NCBI RefSeq assembly: GCF_026013965.1
Contig: NZ_CP110341.1
Coordinates: 3,410,001 to 3,474,000, forward strand
Length of the DNA stretch: 64,000 nt
DNA from: Brevibacterium sp. JSBI002
GTDB lineage: Bacteria; Actinomycetota; Actinomycetes; Actinomycetales; Brevibacteriaceae
Direction of reading: 5' to 3'
The number at the start of each line of letters is the position of its first letter. Position 1 is the stretch's first letter. The notes under the pieces were generated by a model. That model was not told the origin of the DNA. It worked only from the letters and a program-made list of their open reading frames with translations, and made no database searches. This document shows, piece by piece, positions 46,508 to 54,166 of this stretch. A program made the translations under genes and the position numbers.

Positions 46508-47089
46508 TCACTTCTTCTCTCGCGGGAGGCGGCCGAGGGTGTAGAACTCCGGGTTCGGGAGCATTCCGGAGATGTGGGCCATGCGGTTGGACAGGCCGAA
46601 GAAGCCGGTGATCGCGGCGATGTCCCAGGCGTCTTCGGCGTCGAATCCGTGGTCGGCAAGCCTCTGGTGGTCGGCGTCTCCTACGGCCCACGGCTCTTCG
46701 CAGACCTTGACGGCGAAGTCGAGCATAGCCATCTGACGTGGGCTGATATCGGCTTGGCGATAGTTCGTGGCGACGACATCGGCGATGAGCGCGTCTTTCT
46801 GGAAGATCCGCAGCATCGCTCCGTGCGCGACGACGCAGTAGAGGCAGTGATTGATCGCCGAGGTGGCCACGACGATCATCTCCCGATCGGCCTTGGTCAG
46901 GTTCCCCGTCTCCTTCTCCATGAGCGCGTCATAGTAGGCGAAGAAGGCGCGGAATTCGTCCGGCCGGCGTGCCAAGGCGAGGAAGACGTTGGGCACGAAG
47001 CCCGACTTCTCGGCGACCTCGAGGATCTGGGCGCGGATGTCATCGTCGACGTTGTCGATGTCAGCAAGTGGGTATCGCATATCCCTCAT
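46508..47089 (-). CDS. Peroxidase-related AhpD-like protein
   Basis: About 193 residues of the carboxymuconolactone decarboxylase/AhpD fold. The CxxC pair is in NHCLYCVVAHGA near residue 90, where AhpD forms its redox disulfide. Related proteins reduce peroxides. Two starts are possible, 47089 and 47080 (MRYPLAD); neither has an ideal ribosome site. It is first of the operon with the aminotransferase and EamA genes. Confidence 0.83.
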   Translation of the reverse strand: MRDMRYPLADIDNVDDDIRAQILEVAEKSGFVPNVFLALARRPDEFRAFFAYYDALMEKETGNLTKADREMIVVATSAINHCLYCVVAHGAMLRIFQKDALIADVVATNYRQADISPRQMAMLDFAVKVCEEPWAVGDADHQRLADHGFDAEDAWDIAAITGFFGLSNRMAHISGMLPNPEFYTLGRLPREKK

Positions 47090-47208
47090 GCTAGCCCGGG
47101 TGGATCGGTTCAAGTCGAGCCCGCTCAGGGCGATACAGTGAGGGCGTCAGGTCCGTCCCGGCTTCGCTCGATTCTGCTGGGGCCGCTCGCGCATCGAAGG
47201 AGATCACC

Positions 47209-47514
47209 ATGACCGCAGACAATGCAGCAGACACCGGTTCGACCGGCGAGGTCCAGCTCGACAACGGAGTGTTCCGCGTGACGAAGTGGACGATCCGACC
47301 CGACGGCGTCATCCCGATGCACAGGCACGAGTACGAGTACGTCGTCGTGCCGATGGTCACGGACACGATGCTCGTGCGCAATTCGGACGGCACAGAGATA
47401 CGCGCCGAACTCGAGGCCGGAGACTCCTATACGCGCCCGGCAGGATCGGAACACGAGGTCTCGAACCCCGGAGGCAACGCCGACGTCGTCTTCGTCGAGG
47501 TCGAACGCCTCTGA
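47209..47514 (+). CDS. Cupin-domain protein
   Basis: 101 residues: one small cupin barrel. HRHEYEYVVVPM supplies the metal-binding His pair and Glu, and AGSEHEVSNPG the later His. Metal binding is likely; the reaction is unknown. AAGGAG precedes ATG 47209. Confidence 0.8.
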   Translation: MTADNAADTGSTGEVQLDNGVFRVTKWTIRPDGVIPMHRHEYEYVVVPMVTDTMLVRNSDGTEIRAELEAGDSYTRPAGSEHEVSNPGGNADVVFVEVERL

Positions 47515-47539
47515 ACCAAGTAGTTCATAAAGCACGTTC

Positions 47540-47597
47540 CCTGTGGGTGGATCCACCTCGATTTCTGCCGCGATATCGGTGTGGATCCACCCACAGG
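47540..47597. repeat. Palindromic intergenic repeat, family B copy 1
   Basis: A perfect 17-bp inverted repeat (47540-47556 with 47581-47597; arm CCTGTGGGTGGATCCAC) with a 24-nt loop, between convergent genes. The stretch GGATCCACCTCGATTTC recurs almost exactly in the copy at 53994-54047, in the opposite orientation. Terminator use is likely. Confidence 0.75.
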
Positions 47598-47655
47598 AGA
47601 CATTTCAGCTCGCGTCACATCACTCGAGCGCCCTAGAGGCGACGAGAAGTCAGCT

Positions 47656-49137
47656 TCAGCGGGTGGGGATCTCCCAGGTGTGGACGGGCTTCCCTGTCGC
47701 CTGGTTCGCGAGGTAGGCATCCATCATCGCCGTGATGCCCTCGGCGCGTTCGGGTGAGTCCTGGCGGCTGCCGGGCGCGAGGCTCTCGAGGGCCTTCAGC
47801 TGCCAGGTCGCACCGTTGACGCGGCTTTCGGCACGGCCTTCGATGATCGACATGTATTCGTCGATGACGTCCTTGTCGATGTTCAGTCGTGAGAGTCCGC
47901 GCCTGGCCTGCGGTGCGAGCACATCGGTGACGAGGTCGGCCACGCCGATGCGTCCGATCTTCGGCCAGGTCACCCGGGCCTCGATCCCATCTTTGGCGCA
48001 GGCGTTGAAGTTCTCCTCCGCCTCGGCGAACGACATCCGCGACCACACGGGACGGTTCTCCCCGACGAGGAACTCGGCCAGACCGTAGTAGAAAGCGGCG
48101 TCGGCAACCATGTCCACCGGGGTCGGACCGGCCGGGAGCAGTCGGTTCTCGACACGGATGTGCGCGCCGCCGTCACCGGAGTTGTAGATGGGACGGTTCC
48201 AACGCCACACCGTGCCGTTGTGCAGATTGAGTTCGAAGAGCTTCGGAGCGTCGGCGGCACGGAATTCGACGAAGTCCTTGATCTCGGGCAGCAGCGGCGG
48301 GAAGTAGCGGACGTTCTCCTCGAAGAGGTCGAAGACGCTGGTGATCCACCGTTCGCCGAACCATACGCGGGGACGCACGCCCTGGTTGACGAGTTCGGGT
48401 GTGCGGGTGTCGATGGACTGCGCGAAGATCGGGATCCGGGATTCGTGCCACAGCTTGCGGCCGACGAACAGCGGTGAGTTCGCTGCCATCGCCACCTGCG
48501 CCCCGGCGATCGCCTGCGAGGCGTTCCACGCGTCGGCGAACCGGTTCGGTGCCACCTGCAGGTGCAGCTGCATCGAGGTGCAGGAGGATTCCGGAGCGAT
48601 ATCGGCGAACTCCGCCTTGTACCGCTCTTCACGGCCGAGTTCGATGCGGACGTATTCGCCGCGAGCGTCGATGACCGAGTTGCTCAGCGCCTCGTAGCGG
48701 TTCTCCTCGGTCATCCACTTCTCGTCGGTGAGGAATTCGGTGGTCAGGGTCGGCAGGGTGCCGATCGACACGACCTTGAGTCCGTCCTCCTCGGCGGCTT
48801 TCTGCGCTTTCTCCAAACGGTGGGCGACACCGGCTTCGAGGGTCTTCAGCCCCCGCCCGGCCACTTGGAGCACGGGATGGTTGAGTTCGAGGTTGAAGCC
48901 TCCGATCTCGGACTGGTATTCGTCATCGAGGCGATCGAGCACCTCCTTGTTGCGCAGGCTCGGCTGATTGCCCTCGCCGACGAGGTTGAGCTCGAGTTCG
49001 AGCCCGATCGTGCCCGCCGATTTGAAATCCGCATGACGAAGGTAGGTATCGAAGAGCTCGAGGTTCTCCGCGAGCTTCTCCCGATACAGTGTGCGTTCCT
49101 CTGGCGTGTACCGCTTGGAGCTGACTGCCTCACCCAT
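47656..49137 (-). CDS. Glutamate-cysteine ligase family protein
   Basis: 493 residues of the GCS2/carboxylate-amine ligase type. Seen: TIGLELELNLV near residue 44 with metal-binding Glu, GFNLELNHPVLQVAG, SSCTSMQLHLQVAP, and NGTVWRWNRPIYNSGDGG. It would join glutamate to cysteine or a similar amine using ATP, toward mycothiol-related, ergothioneine or glutathione-like products. Which one is not clear. ATG 49137 begins a short polar leader. It is monocistronic. Confidence 0.83.
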   Translation of the reverse strand: MGEAVSSKRYTPEERTLYREKLAENLELFDTYLRHADFKSAGTIGLELELNLVGEGNQPSLRNKEVLDRLDDEYQSEIGGFNLELNHPVLQVAGRGLKTLEAGVAHRLEKAQKAAEEDGLKVVSIGTLPTLTTEFLTDEKWMTEENRYEALSNSVIDARGEYVRIELGREERYKAEFADIAPESSCTSMQLHLQVAPNRFADAWNASQAIAGAQVAMAANSPLFVGRKLWHESRIPIFAQSIDTRTPELVNQGVRPRVWFGERWITSVFDLFEENVRYFPPLLPEIKDFVEFRAADAPKLFELNLHNGTVWRWNRPIYNSGDGGAHIRVENRLLPAGPTPVDMVADAAFYYGLAEFLVGENRPVWSRMSFAEAEENFNACAKDGIEARVTWPKIGRIGVADLVTDVLAPQARRGLSRLNIDKDVIDEYMSIIEGRAESRVNGATWQLKALESLAPGSRQDSPERAEGITAMMDAYLANQATGKPVHTWEIPTR

Positions 49138-49274
49138 AGGACTAGCAAACCACAGACGGCAGGGTTTGTGCTCAGTGATTTCCGTCCCGCATCCGGGCGC
49201 ACATCTGGTGCCGCAGCTGGTCGTCCGTCGATCACACCATCCGGACACCTGCAATGCCGGCAACCGGCCTTCCG

Positions 49275-49280
49275 TAGACT
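49275..49280 (+). promoter_or_regulatory. -10 box of a leaderless M20 peptidase transcript
   Basis: TAGACT ends 6 nt before ATG 49287, with no ribosome site. Confidence 0.55.
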
Positions 49281-49286
49281 CGCCCT

Positions 49287-50459
49287 ATGACTTCGACCAC
49301 ATCATCTGCACCCCTGTCCGCTGACTTCGTCGAACAGGCGAAGCGACGTCTGCCCGACATGCTCGCCGACATCGAACGGGTCATCTCCATCGAAACCCCA
49401 TCACACGACAAGGAGGCCGTGGCCGCAGGAGCACGGGACTTCGCCGCGCTCCTGGGGGACCGCCTCGGCGCCGAGGCGGAACTGCTCGAGGTCGACGGCA
49501 CCGCCCACCTGCGTCTGCGCTTCGGCACCGGGCCGGCCCGTGTCGTCCTGCTCAACCACCAGGACACGGTGTGGCCGCACGGCACCCTCGAACGTATCCC
49601 GTTCTCCACCGAGGACAGCATCCTCCGCGGTCCCGGCAGCTTCGACATGCTCACCGGGGCGATCATGAGCGTGCACGCGACCGCGATGGTGGCCGACCAC
49701 CTCGGCGAAGGAGGGCTGAACGGTCTGTCGATCCTCGTGACCGGTGATGAGGAGATCGGATCCGTGTCCTCGTCGGACCTCATCCGCGCCGAGGCGGCCG
49801 ATGCCAAGGCCGTGTTCGTCATGGAGGCGAGCGCCGGCGGGGCACTCAAACTCGAGCGCAAAGGCACGAGCAACTACGTGCTGAAGTTCACCGGCAAGGC
49901 CTCGCACGCCGGCCTCGAACCGGAGAAGGGCATCAACGCAGGCATGGCCCTGGCCCTGACTCTGCCGTTGGTGGCGGGTCTCGCCGACGCCGAGGCCGGG
50001 ACGACGGTCGTGCCGACCGTGATCAGCGCGGGGACCACGTCGAACACCGTACCGGCCGAAGCCCGGGTGGACATCGATGTGCGGGCGCGGACTGCGGCTG
50101 AGCTTGAACGAGTGGATGCGCAGATCCGTGAGTTGGCTGCGAAGCCGCAGGTGGAGGGCTCGACGACGGAGGTGCTCGGCGGGATCAACCGGCCTCCGTT
50201 CGAACCTGAGCAGTCGGCTGTGCTCTTCGAGCGGGCGACGGTCCTCGCCGGCGAACTCGGGCTGCCCGCGCCGCAGGGAGTGTCCGTGGGCGGCGCCTCG
50301 GACGGGAACTTCACCGCCGGTGACGGCATCGCCACTCTCGACGGTCTCGGCGCCGTCGGCGATGGGGCGCACGCCGAACACGAACACGCCGTCGTCGACG
50401 AGATCGCTCCGCGCACCGCGCTGCTGGCCGCTCTCATCGCCGATCAGCTGCAGGGCTGA
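49287..50459 (+). CDS. M20 metallopeptidase, carboxypeptidase G2-like
   Basis: 390 residues. Metal ligands appear in order: NHQDTVWPHG (His, Asp), GSFDMLTGA (bridging Asp), GDEEIGS (catalytic and ligand Glu), MEASAGGAL (ligand), and the late HAEHEHAV (His). The dimer/lid domain (about 180-290, KASHAGLEPEKG) is present. It cleaves C-terminal glutamate or similar from small amides. The substrate is inferred from the CPG2-like motifs. Leaderless start. Confidence 0.88.
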   Translation: MTSTTSSAPLSADFVEQAKRRLPDMLADIERVISIETPSHDKEAVAAGARDFAALLGDRLGAEAELLEVDGTAHLRLRFGTGPARVVLLNHQDTVWPHGTLERIPFSTEDSILRGPGSFDMLTGAIMSVHATAMVADHLGEGGLNGLSILVTGDEEIGSVSSSDLIRAEAADAKAVFVMEASAGGALKLERKGTSNYVLKFTGKASHAGLEPEKGINAGMALALTLPLVAGLADAEAGTTVVPTVISAGTTSNTVPAEARVDIDVRARTAAELERVDAQIRELAAKPQVEGSTTEVLGGINRPPFEPEQSAVLFERATVLAGELGLPAPQGVSVGGASDGNFTAGDGIATLDGLGAVGDGAHAEHEHAVVDEIAPRTALLAALIADQLQG

Positions 50460-50540
50460 AGCGGAGCGGCGAGCTGCTGCCTTTCGCTGCTGCCGTAGTT
50501 CCCAGACACCGACAGTGCGCCGGGGCCTTCCCTCCGTAGT

Positions 50541-50595
50541 TAAGTGTGCGCAGATTGCCAGTTTCGAGCCGAAAATGTGCAATCTGCGCACAGTT
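50541..50595. repeat. Palindromic intergenic repeat, family A copy 2
   Basis: Arms TGTGCGCAGATTGC (50545-50558) and GCAATCTGCGCACA (50579-50592) pair perfectly across a 20-nt loop, between convergent genes. The left arm shares 17 identical bases with the copy at 2741. Confidence 0.75.
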
Positions 50596-50614
50596 GACTG
50601 TCGGCAGCAGGACT

Positions 50615-51625
50615 TCAGTCGACCGGGTAACCCGCCGCGCGCATCTGATCCGGTGATTTCAGCGTGAACAGCCAGTCGCGCAGGTGAGGATCCGGCCGAA
50701 TCGTCGTCCGCGCGATTAGTCGATCTTCGCCGACGAGGTAGTAGTGGTAGCCGTGCTCGCCGAGGTGGCCCATGAGCTCCCTCGGTTTCGCGCGGTCATC
50801 GAGGACTTCGCAGAGGATGTCCGGGTGCAGCGCGGCGAGGAAGTCCTGCCCGTGAGCGAAGACGTCGTTCTCACCGCCTTCGACGTCGATCTTCACCGTC
50901 ACGCGCGGTGCCTCGCCCCGACCTGAAACGTCGGGAACACGTTCCCCGGCGTGGGACTGCGCATCGCGTCCCGACGCCTCGGCCAGCACCTCGGGCAGGA
51001 GCGCGTCGAGAGAAGTGAAGCGCACCTCGGCGTCGGAATCGAAGTGCATATCGGAGGAGTAGAACGACGGCAGCGCCGATCCCCCGTCCCCGATGGGCAC
51101 CTTCATCCAGGTGTCGGGGCTGCCGACCCCGGTCGGGTGGACGGTCACGCGGCTGTTGAAGCCATTGCGTTCGACGTTGTTCTCCACACCTGCGACGACG
51201 GCGGGGATGATCTCGAAGACGTGAGCGCGCACATTTTCGTTCGCGGCGAGGACGGCCATGGTGAAGACCCCGGTGTAGGCGCCGATGTCGAGGAAGACGT
51301 CGGCATCGGCGCTGAGCGCGACCATGAGGTCGAGGGCGAACGCGTCTTCGGGTTCGGTGCGTCTGCCCCTTCCCCAGTAGAACTCCTTGGCGATTTCGCA
51401 GCGGAAGGGCTCGACAAGGATGAAGTCCGCTCCGCCCGCTCTTCCGCGGATTTCGGTGAGTTCGATGGGGGCGGGAAGGCGACCGATTTTGAGCCCTCTG
51501 ATCCGGGGCGCGATCGTTCGCAGCAGAGGGTGGAGCGCAGGTTGTGCGAGGGCGGTCTTGACCGGCAGCTTGAGGCCGAACCAGGACTGTCTGCGCGCGG
51601 TGAAAGTGCGCAGGTGATCGTTCAC
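50615..51625 (-). CDS. FkbM-family methyltransferase
   Basis: 336 residues of Rossmann type. VFLDIGAYTGVFTMAV binds S-adenosylmethionine, HVFEIIPAVVAGVENNVERN is the acidic strand, and VKIDVEGGENDVF is the FkbM signature. FkbM enzymes O-methylate sugars or natural products; the acceptor is unknown. GTG 51625 has AAGGGGG upstream and is preferred to GTG 51664. It is alone between repeat A and the enolase-superfamily gene. Confidence 0.85.
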   Translation of the reverse strand: MNDHLRTFTARRQSWFGLKLPVKTALAQPALHPLLRTIAPRIRGLKIGRLPAPIELTEIRGRAGGADFILVEPFRCEIAKEFYWGRGRRTEPEDAFALDLMVALSADADVFLDIGAYTGVFTMAVLAANENVRAHVFEIIPAVVAGVENNVERNGFNSRVTVHPTGVGSPDTWMKVPIGDGGSALPSFYSSDMHFDSDAEVRFTSLDALLPEVLAEASGRDAQSHAGERVPDVSGRGEAPRVTVKIDVEGGENDVFAHGQDFLAALHPDILCEVLDDRAKPRELMGHLGEHGYHYYLVGEDRLIARTTIRPDPHLRDWLFTLKSPDQMRAAGYPVD

Positions 51626-51798
51626 GACGGTGGCCCCCTTGCTGACAGGAAGACTTCTGTTCACACTATCAATCGCCGGCCCGCCGCTCCAGGGTTCTTC
51701 CGGACCTGATTCGCGATACTCGCCGCCTCTTTGCGGAACACTGGCATAAGGTGGAGGCGAAGACCCATCCGCCCCGTCGCGAAGCAGGAGCCCGGCAT

Positions 51799-52923
51799 AT
51801 GAAGCTCAAGTCAGTCACCCTCCACCAAGTCTCGATCCCGCTGGTCACTCCGTTCGAGACCTCGTTCATGAGGGAGACGGAGAAGGACTGCTACCTCGTC
51901 GAGGCTGTCTTCGACACCCCGCAGGGTGAGGTCACCGGGTGGGGCGAGTCGGTGGCGATGATCTCTCCGCTCTACTCTTCCGAGTATGTGGCCGCCGGCA
52001 TCGATGTCACTCGCCGCTGGCTGGCACCGCTGCTCTTCGAAGTCGAGAATCTCACCGCGGAGACCGTCGGCTGGCACCTGCGTCATGTCATCGGCCACCC
52101 GATGGCTAAGTCGGCTCTGGAGATGGCCGTCATCGAGGCTCAGCTCAAGCTCAACAAGCAGTCGTTCAAGGACTACCTCGGCGGAGTGGTCGACTCCGTG
52201 CCTTCAGGAGTGTCCGTCGGCATCCAGGATTCCGTCGAGGAGACCGTCAAGGTCATCGGCGGCTACCTTGAAGAGGGGTATGCCCGGATCAAGCTGAAGA
52301 TCAAACCCGGCAAGGACATCGCCCCGGTGGCCGCGGTGCGCAAGGCTTTCGGCGACGATTTCGGCTTCCAGGTCGACGCGAACGCCGCCTACACACTCGT
52401 CGACGCCGCACACCTGCGCCGCCTCGACGACTACGGTCTCCTGCTCATCGAACAGCCCCTCGGCGAAGCCGATATCCGCCAGCACGCCGAGCTCGCCAAG
52501 CTCATGGACACCCCGATGTGCCTCGACGAGTCGATCGTCTCCGCCGAGGCTGCCGCGGACGCGATCATGCTCGGCGCCACCTCGGTGATCAACATCAAGC
52601 CCGGACGGGTCGGCGGGTTCATCGAGGCGAAGAAGATCCACGATCTCGCCGCCGCCCACGGCGTCGCCGTCTGGCACGGCGGAATGGTCGAAACCGGTCT
52701 GGGGCGGGCGGCGAATGCGGCGCTGGCCTCGCTGCCGGGCTTCACCCTGCCCGGCGATATCTCCGGTTCGAATCGGTTCTTCCACGAGGACATCACTGAG
52801 GAGATCGTCATGTACGACGGCAAGGTCGACGTGCCCACCGGCGTCGGCTTCGGCGTCTCCATCGATCCGGAGAAGCTCGAGCGCTTCCGCACGGATTCAG
52901 TGGAGATCCTGCCCGGACAGTAG
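51799..52923 (+). CDS. menC: o-Succinylbenzoate synthase / N-acylamino-acid racemase
   Basis: 374 residues of the enolase superfamily. Catalytic Lys165 and Lys167 (RIKLKIKPG), metal ligands Asp192 (VDANAAY), Glu218 (LLIEQP) and Asp243 (CLDES), and catalytic Lys267 (NIKPGRVGG) are all present. The set fits the OSBS/NSAR family. OSBS makes the menaquinone precursor; NSAR racemises N-succinylamino acids. No other men gene is nearby, and the M20 peptidase gene 1.3 kb away could suggest an amino acid role. ATG 51799 has CAGGAG upstream. Confidence 0.85.
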   Translation: MKLKSVTLHQVSIPLVTPFETSFMRETEKDCYLVEAVFDTPQGEVTGWGESVAMISPLYSSEYVAAGIDVTRRWLAPLLFEVENLTAETVGWHLRHVIGHPMAKSALEMAVIEAQLKLNKQSFKDYLGGVVDSVPSGVSVGIQDSVEETVKVIGGYLEEGYARIKLKIKPGKDIAPVAAVRKAFGDDFGFQVDANAAYTLVDAAHLRRLDDYGLLLIEQPLGEADIRQHAELAKLMDTPMCLDESIVSAEAAADAIMLGATSVINIKPGRVGGFIEAKKIHDLAAAHGVAVWHGGMVETGLGRAANAALASLPGFTLPGDISGSNRFFHEDITEEIVMYDGKVDVPTGVGFGVSIDPEKLERFRTDSVEILPGQ

Positions 52924-52983
52924 GACAAGACCCGCCGAGGCGGCCCTCCCGTCACCAGTCACCGACCGGCAGGGTGGGCCGCC

Positions 52984-53892
52984 TCAGTCGTGGGTGTGAG
53001 TCTCCTCGGCGGCGTCCTTCGCCCGATCGAACTGGAACGTCGAGTGTTCGATCGCGATCTTGTGGTGCTCCGTCAGGCATTCCTGCAGAGCCTTGAGGAT
53101 GCGCGGTGCATGCCCGTCATAGAAGCATTCGTCGGCGAGAACGACATGAGCGGTGAGCACTGGCAGGTTCGAGTCGATGCGGGTGATGTGGAGGTCGTGG
53201 ACTTCCTGCACATGCTCGACTACCTCGAGATGCTCGCGGACCTTGTCGAGGTCGAGCTCCTTCGGCGCCTCTTCGAGCAGGATCGATCCAGTCTCGCGCA
53301 GGATGGCGAACGCTCTGGGAACGATTAGCGCCGCAATGATCAGGGCGGCCACGGCGTCGGCTCGGTCCCAACCGAAGAGCCAGATCGCCAGAGCTGCGAA
53401 GATCACGGCCACCGAGCCGAGCGCATCGGCGATGACCTCGAGGAACGCCGCTTTGAGGTTGAGGGAGTCTTCCTTCGATGAGCTGAGGATGACGATGGAG
53501 ACGAGGTTGCCGACTAGGCCGATGGCGCCGAAGAGCAGCAGGCCCGGTCCGGGCACCTCCGGCGGGACGAAGAATCGCCGGATGCCTTCGATGAGGCTGT
53601 AGACGCCGAGCCCCAGCAGCAGGGTCGCCTGGGCACCGGCCGCGAGCACTTCCGCCCGACGGAACCCCCAGGTCTTCTGCCCACCCGTCGGCTTGCTGAC
53701 CAAGCTCGCCGCGAAGAGTGCGATGCCGATGCCGATGAGATCGACGGCGTTGTGGCCGGTGTCGATGAGCAGCGCGAGACTGCCCGTGACCACCGAGCCG
53801 ATGAGCTGAAACACGAAGATCGTCGCGACGATGCCGAAGACGATCCGCAGCTGCCGCCGCGAACCCGAACCATGCGCATGATCGTGAGCCAT
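52984..53892 (-). CDS. CDF (CzcD-like) metal efflux transporter
   Basis: 302 residues: a His-rich N-terminus (AHDHAHGSG), six membrane helices, a cytosolic metal-binding domain and a His-containing end (EETHTHD). Helix 2 has HxxxD (GHNAVD). Helix 5 has ExxxD (EVIADALGS) instead of the HxxxD of zinc CDFs, so the metal may differ. It exports a divalent metal against protons. AGGAGG precedes ATG 53892, with an AT-rich patch upstream. Confidence 0.87.
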   Translation of the reverse strand: MAHDHAHGSGSRRQLRIVFGIVATIFVFQLIGSVVTGSLALLIDTGHNAVDLIGIGIALFAASLVSKPTGGQKTWGFRRAEVLAAGAQATLLLGLGVYSLIEGIRRFFVPPEVPGPGLLLFGAIGLVGNLVSIVILSSSKEDSLNLKAAFLEVIADALGSVAVIFAALAIWLFGWDRADAVAALIIAALIVPRAFAILRETGSILLEEAPKELDLDKVREHLEVVEHVQEVHDLHITRIDSNLPVLTAHVVLADECFYDGHAPRILKALQECLTEHHKIAIEHSTFQFDRAKDAAEETHTHD

Positions 53893-53907
53893 AGATACCT
53901 CCTCGAC

Positions 53908-53944
53908 TCAACATATTAACATATGCACATTTATTTATGCATCT
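53908..53944. promoter_or_regulatory. AT-rich patch before the CDF gene
   Basis: A strongly AT-rich stretch in GC-rich surroundings with tandem ACATAT words and ATGCA-N10-TGCAT (53923-53942). Such patches are often operators of ArsR-type metal repressors. No regulator is adjacent, so this is tentative. Confidence 0.4.
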
Positions 53945-53993
53945 GCTCGACCTCAACGCAGAATCGGAGCAGATCAGACCCCGACTGCGTCCC

Positions 53994-54047
53994 CTGCGGG
54001 TGGATCCACCTGGAATCGTTCGGGAAATCGAGGTGGATCACCCGCAG
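53994..54047. repeat. Palindromic intergenic repeat, family B copy 2
   Basis: Arms 53994-54011 and 54031-54047 pair with a single bulged base. Read on the minus strand, its first half matches the start of the copy at 47540. It lies between two minus-strand genes. Confidence 0.65.
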
Positions 54048-54166
54048 AGCACACCAGACCCCTGCCGGTCGGCCCCATGGCGCGCTCCACGAAAGAAGCG
54101 GCCGCCGAGGATGTCCTCGGCGGCCGCTGCCTGCGTGAGCTGGGCGCCCTTCGCCTGGGGCGGCGG

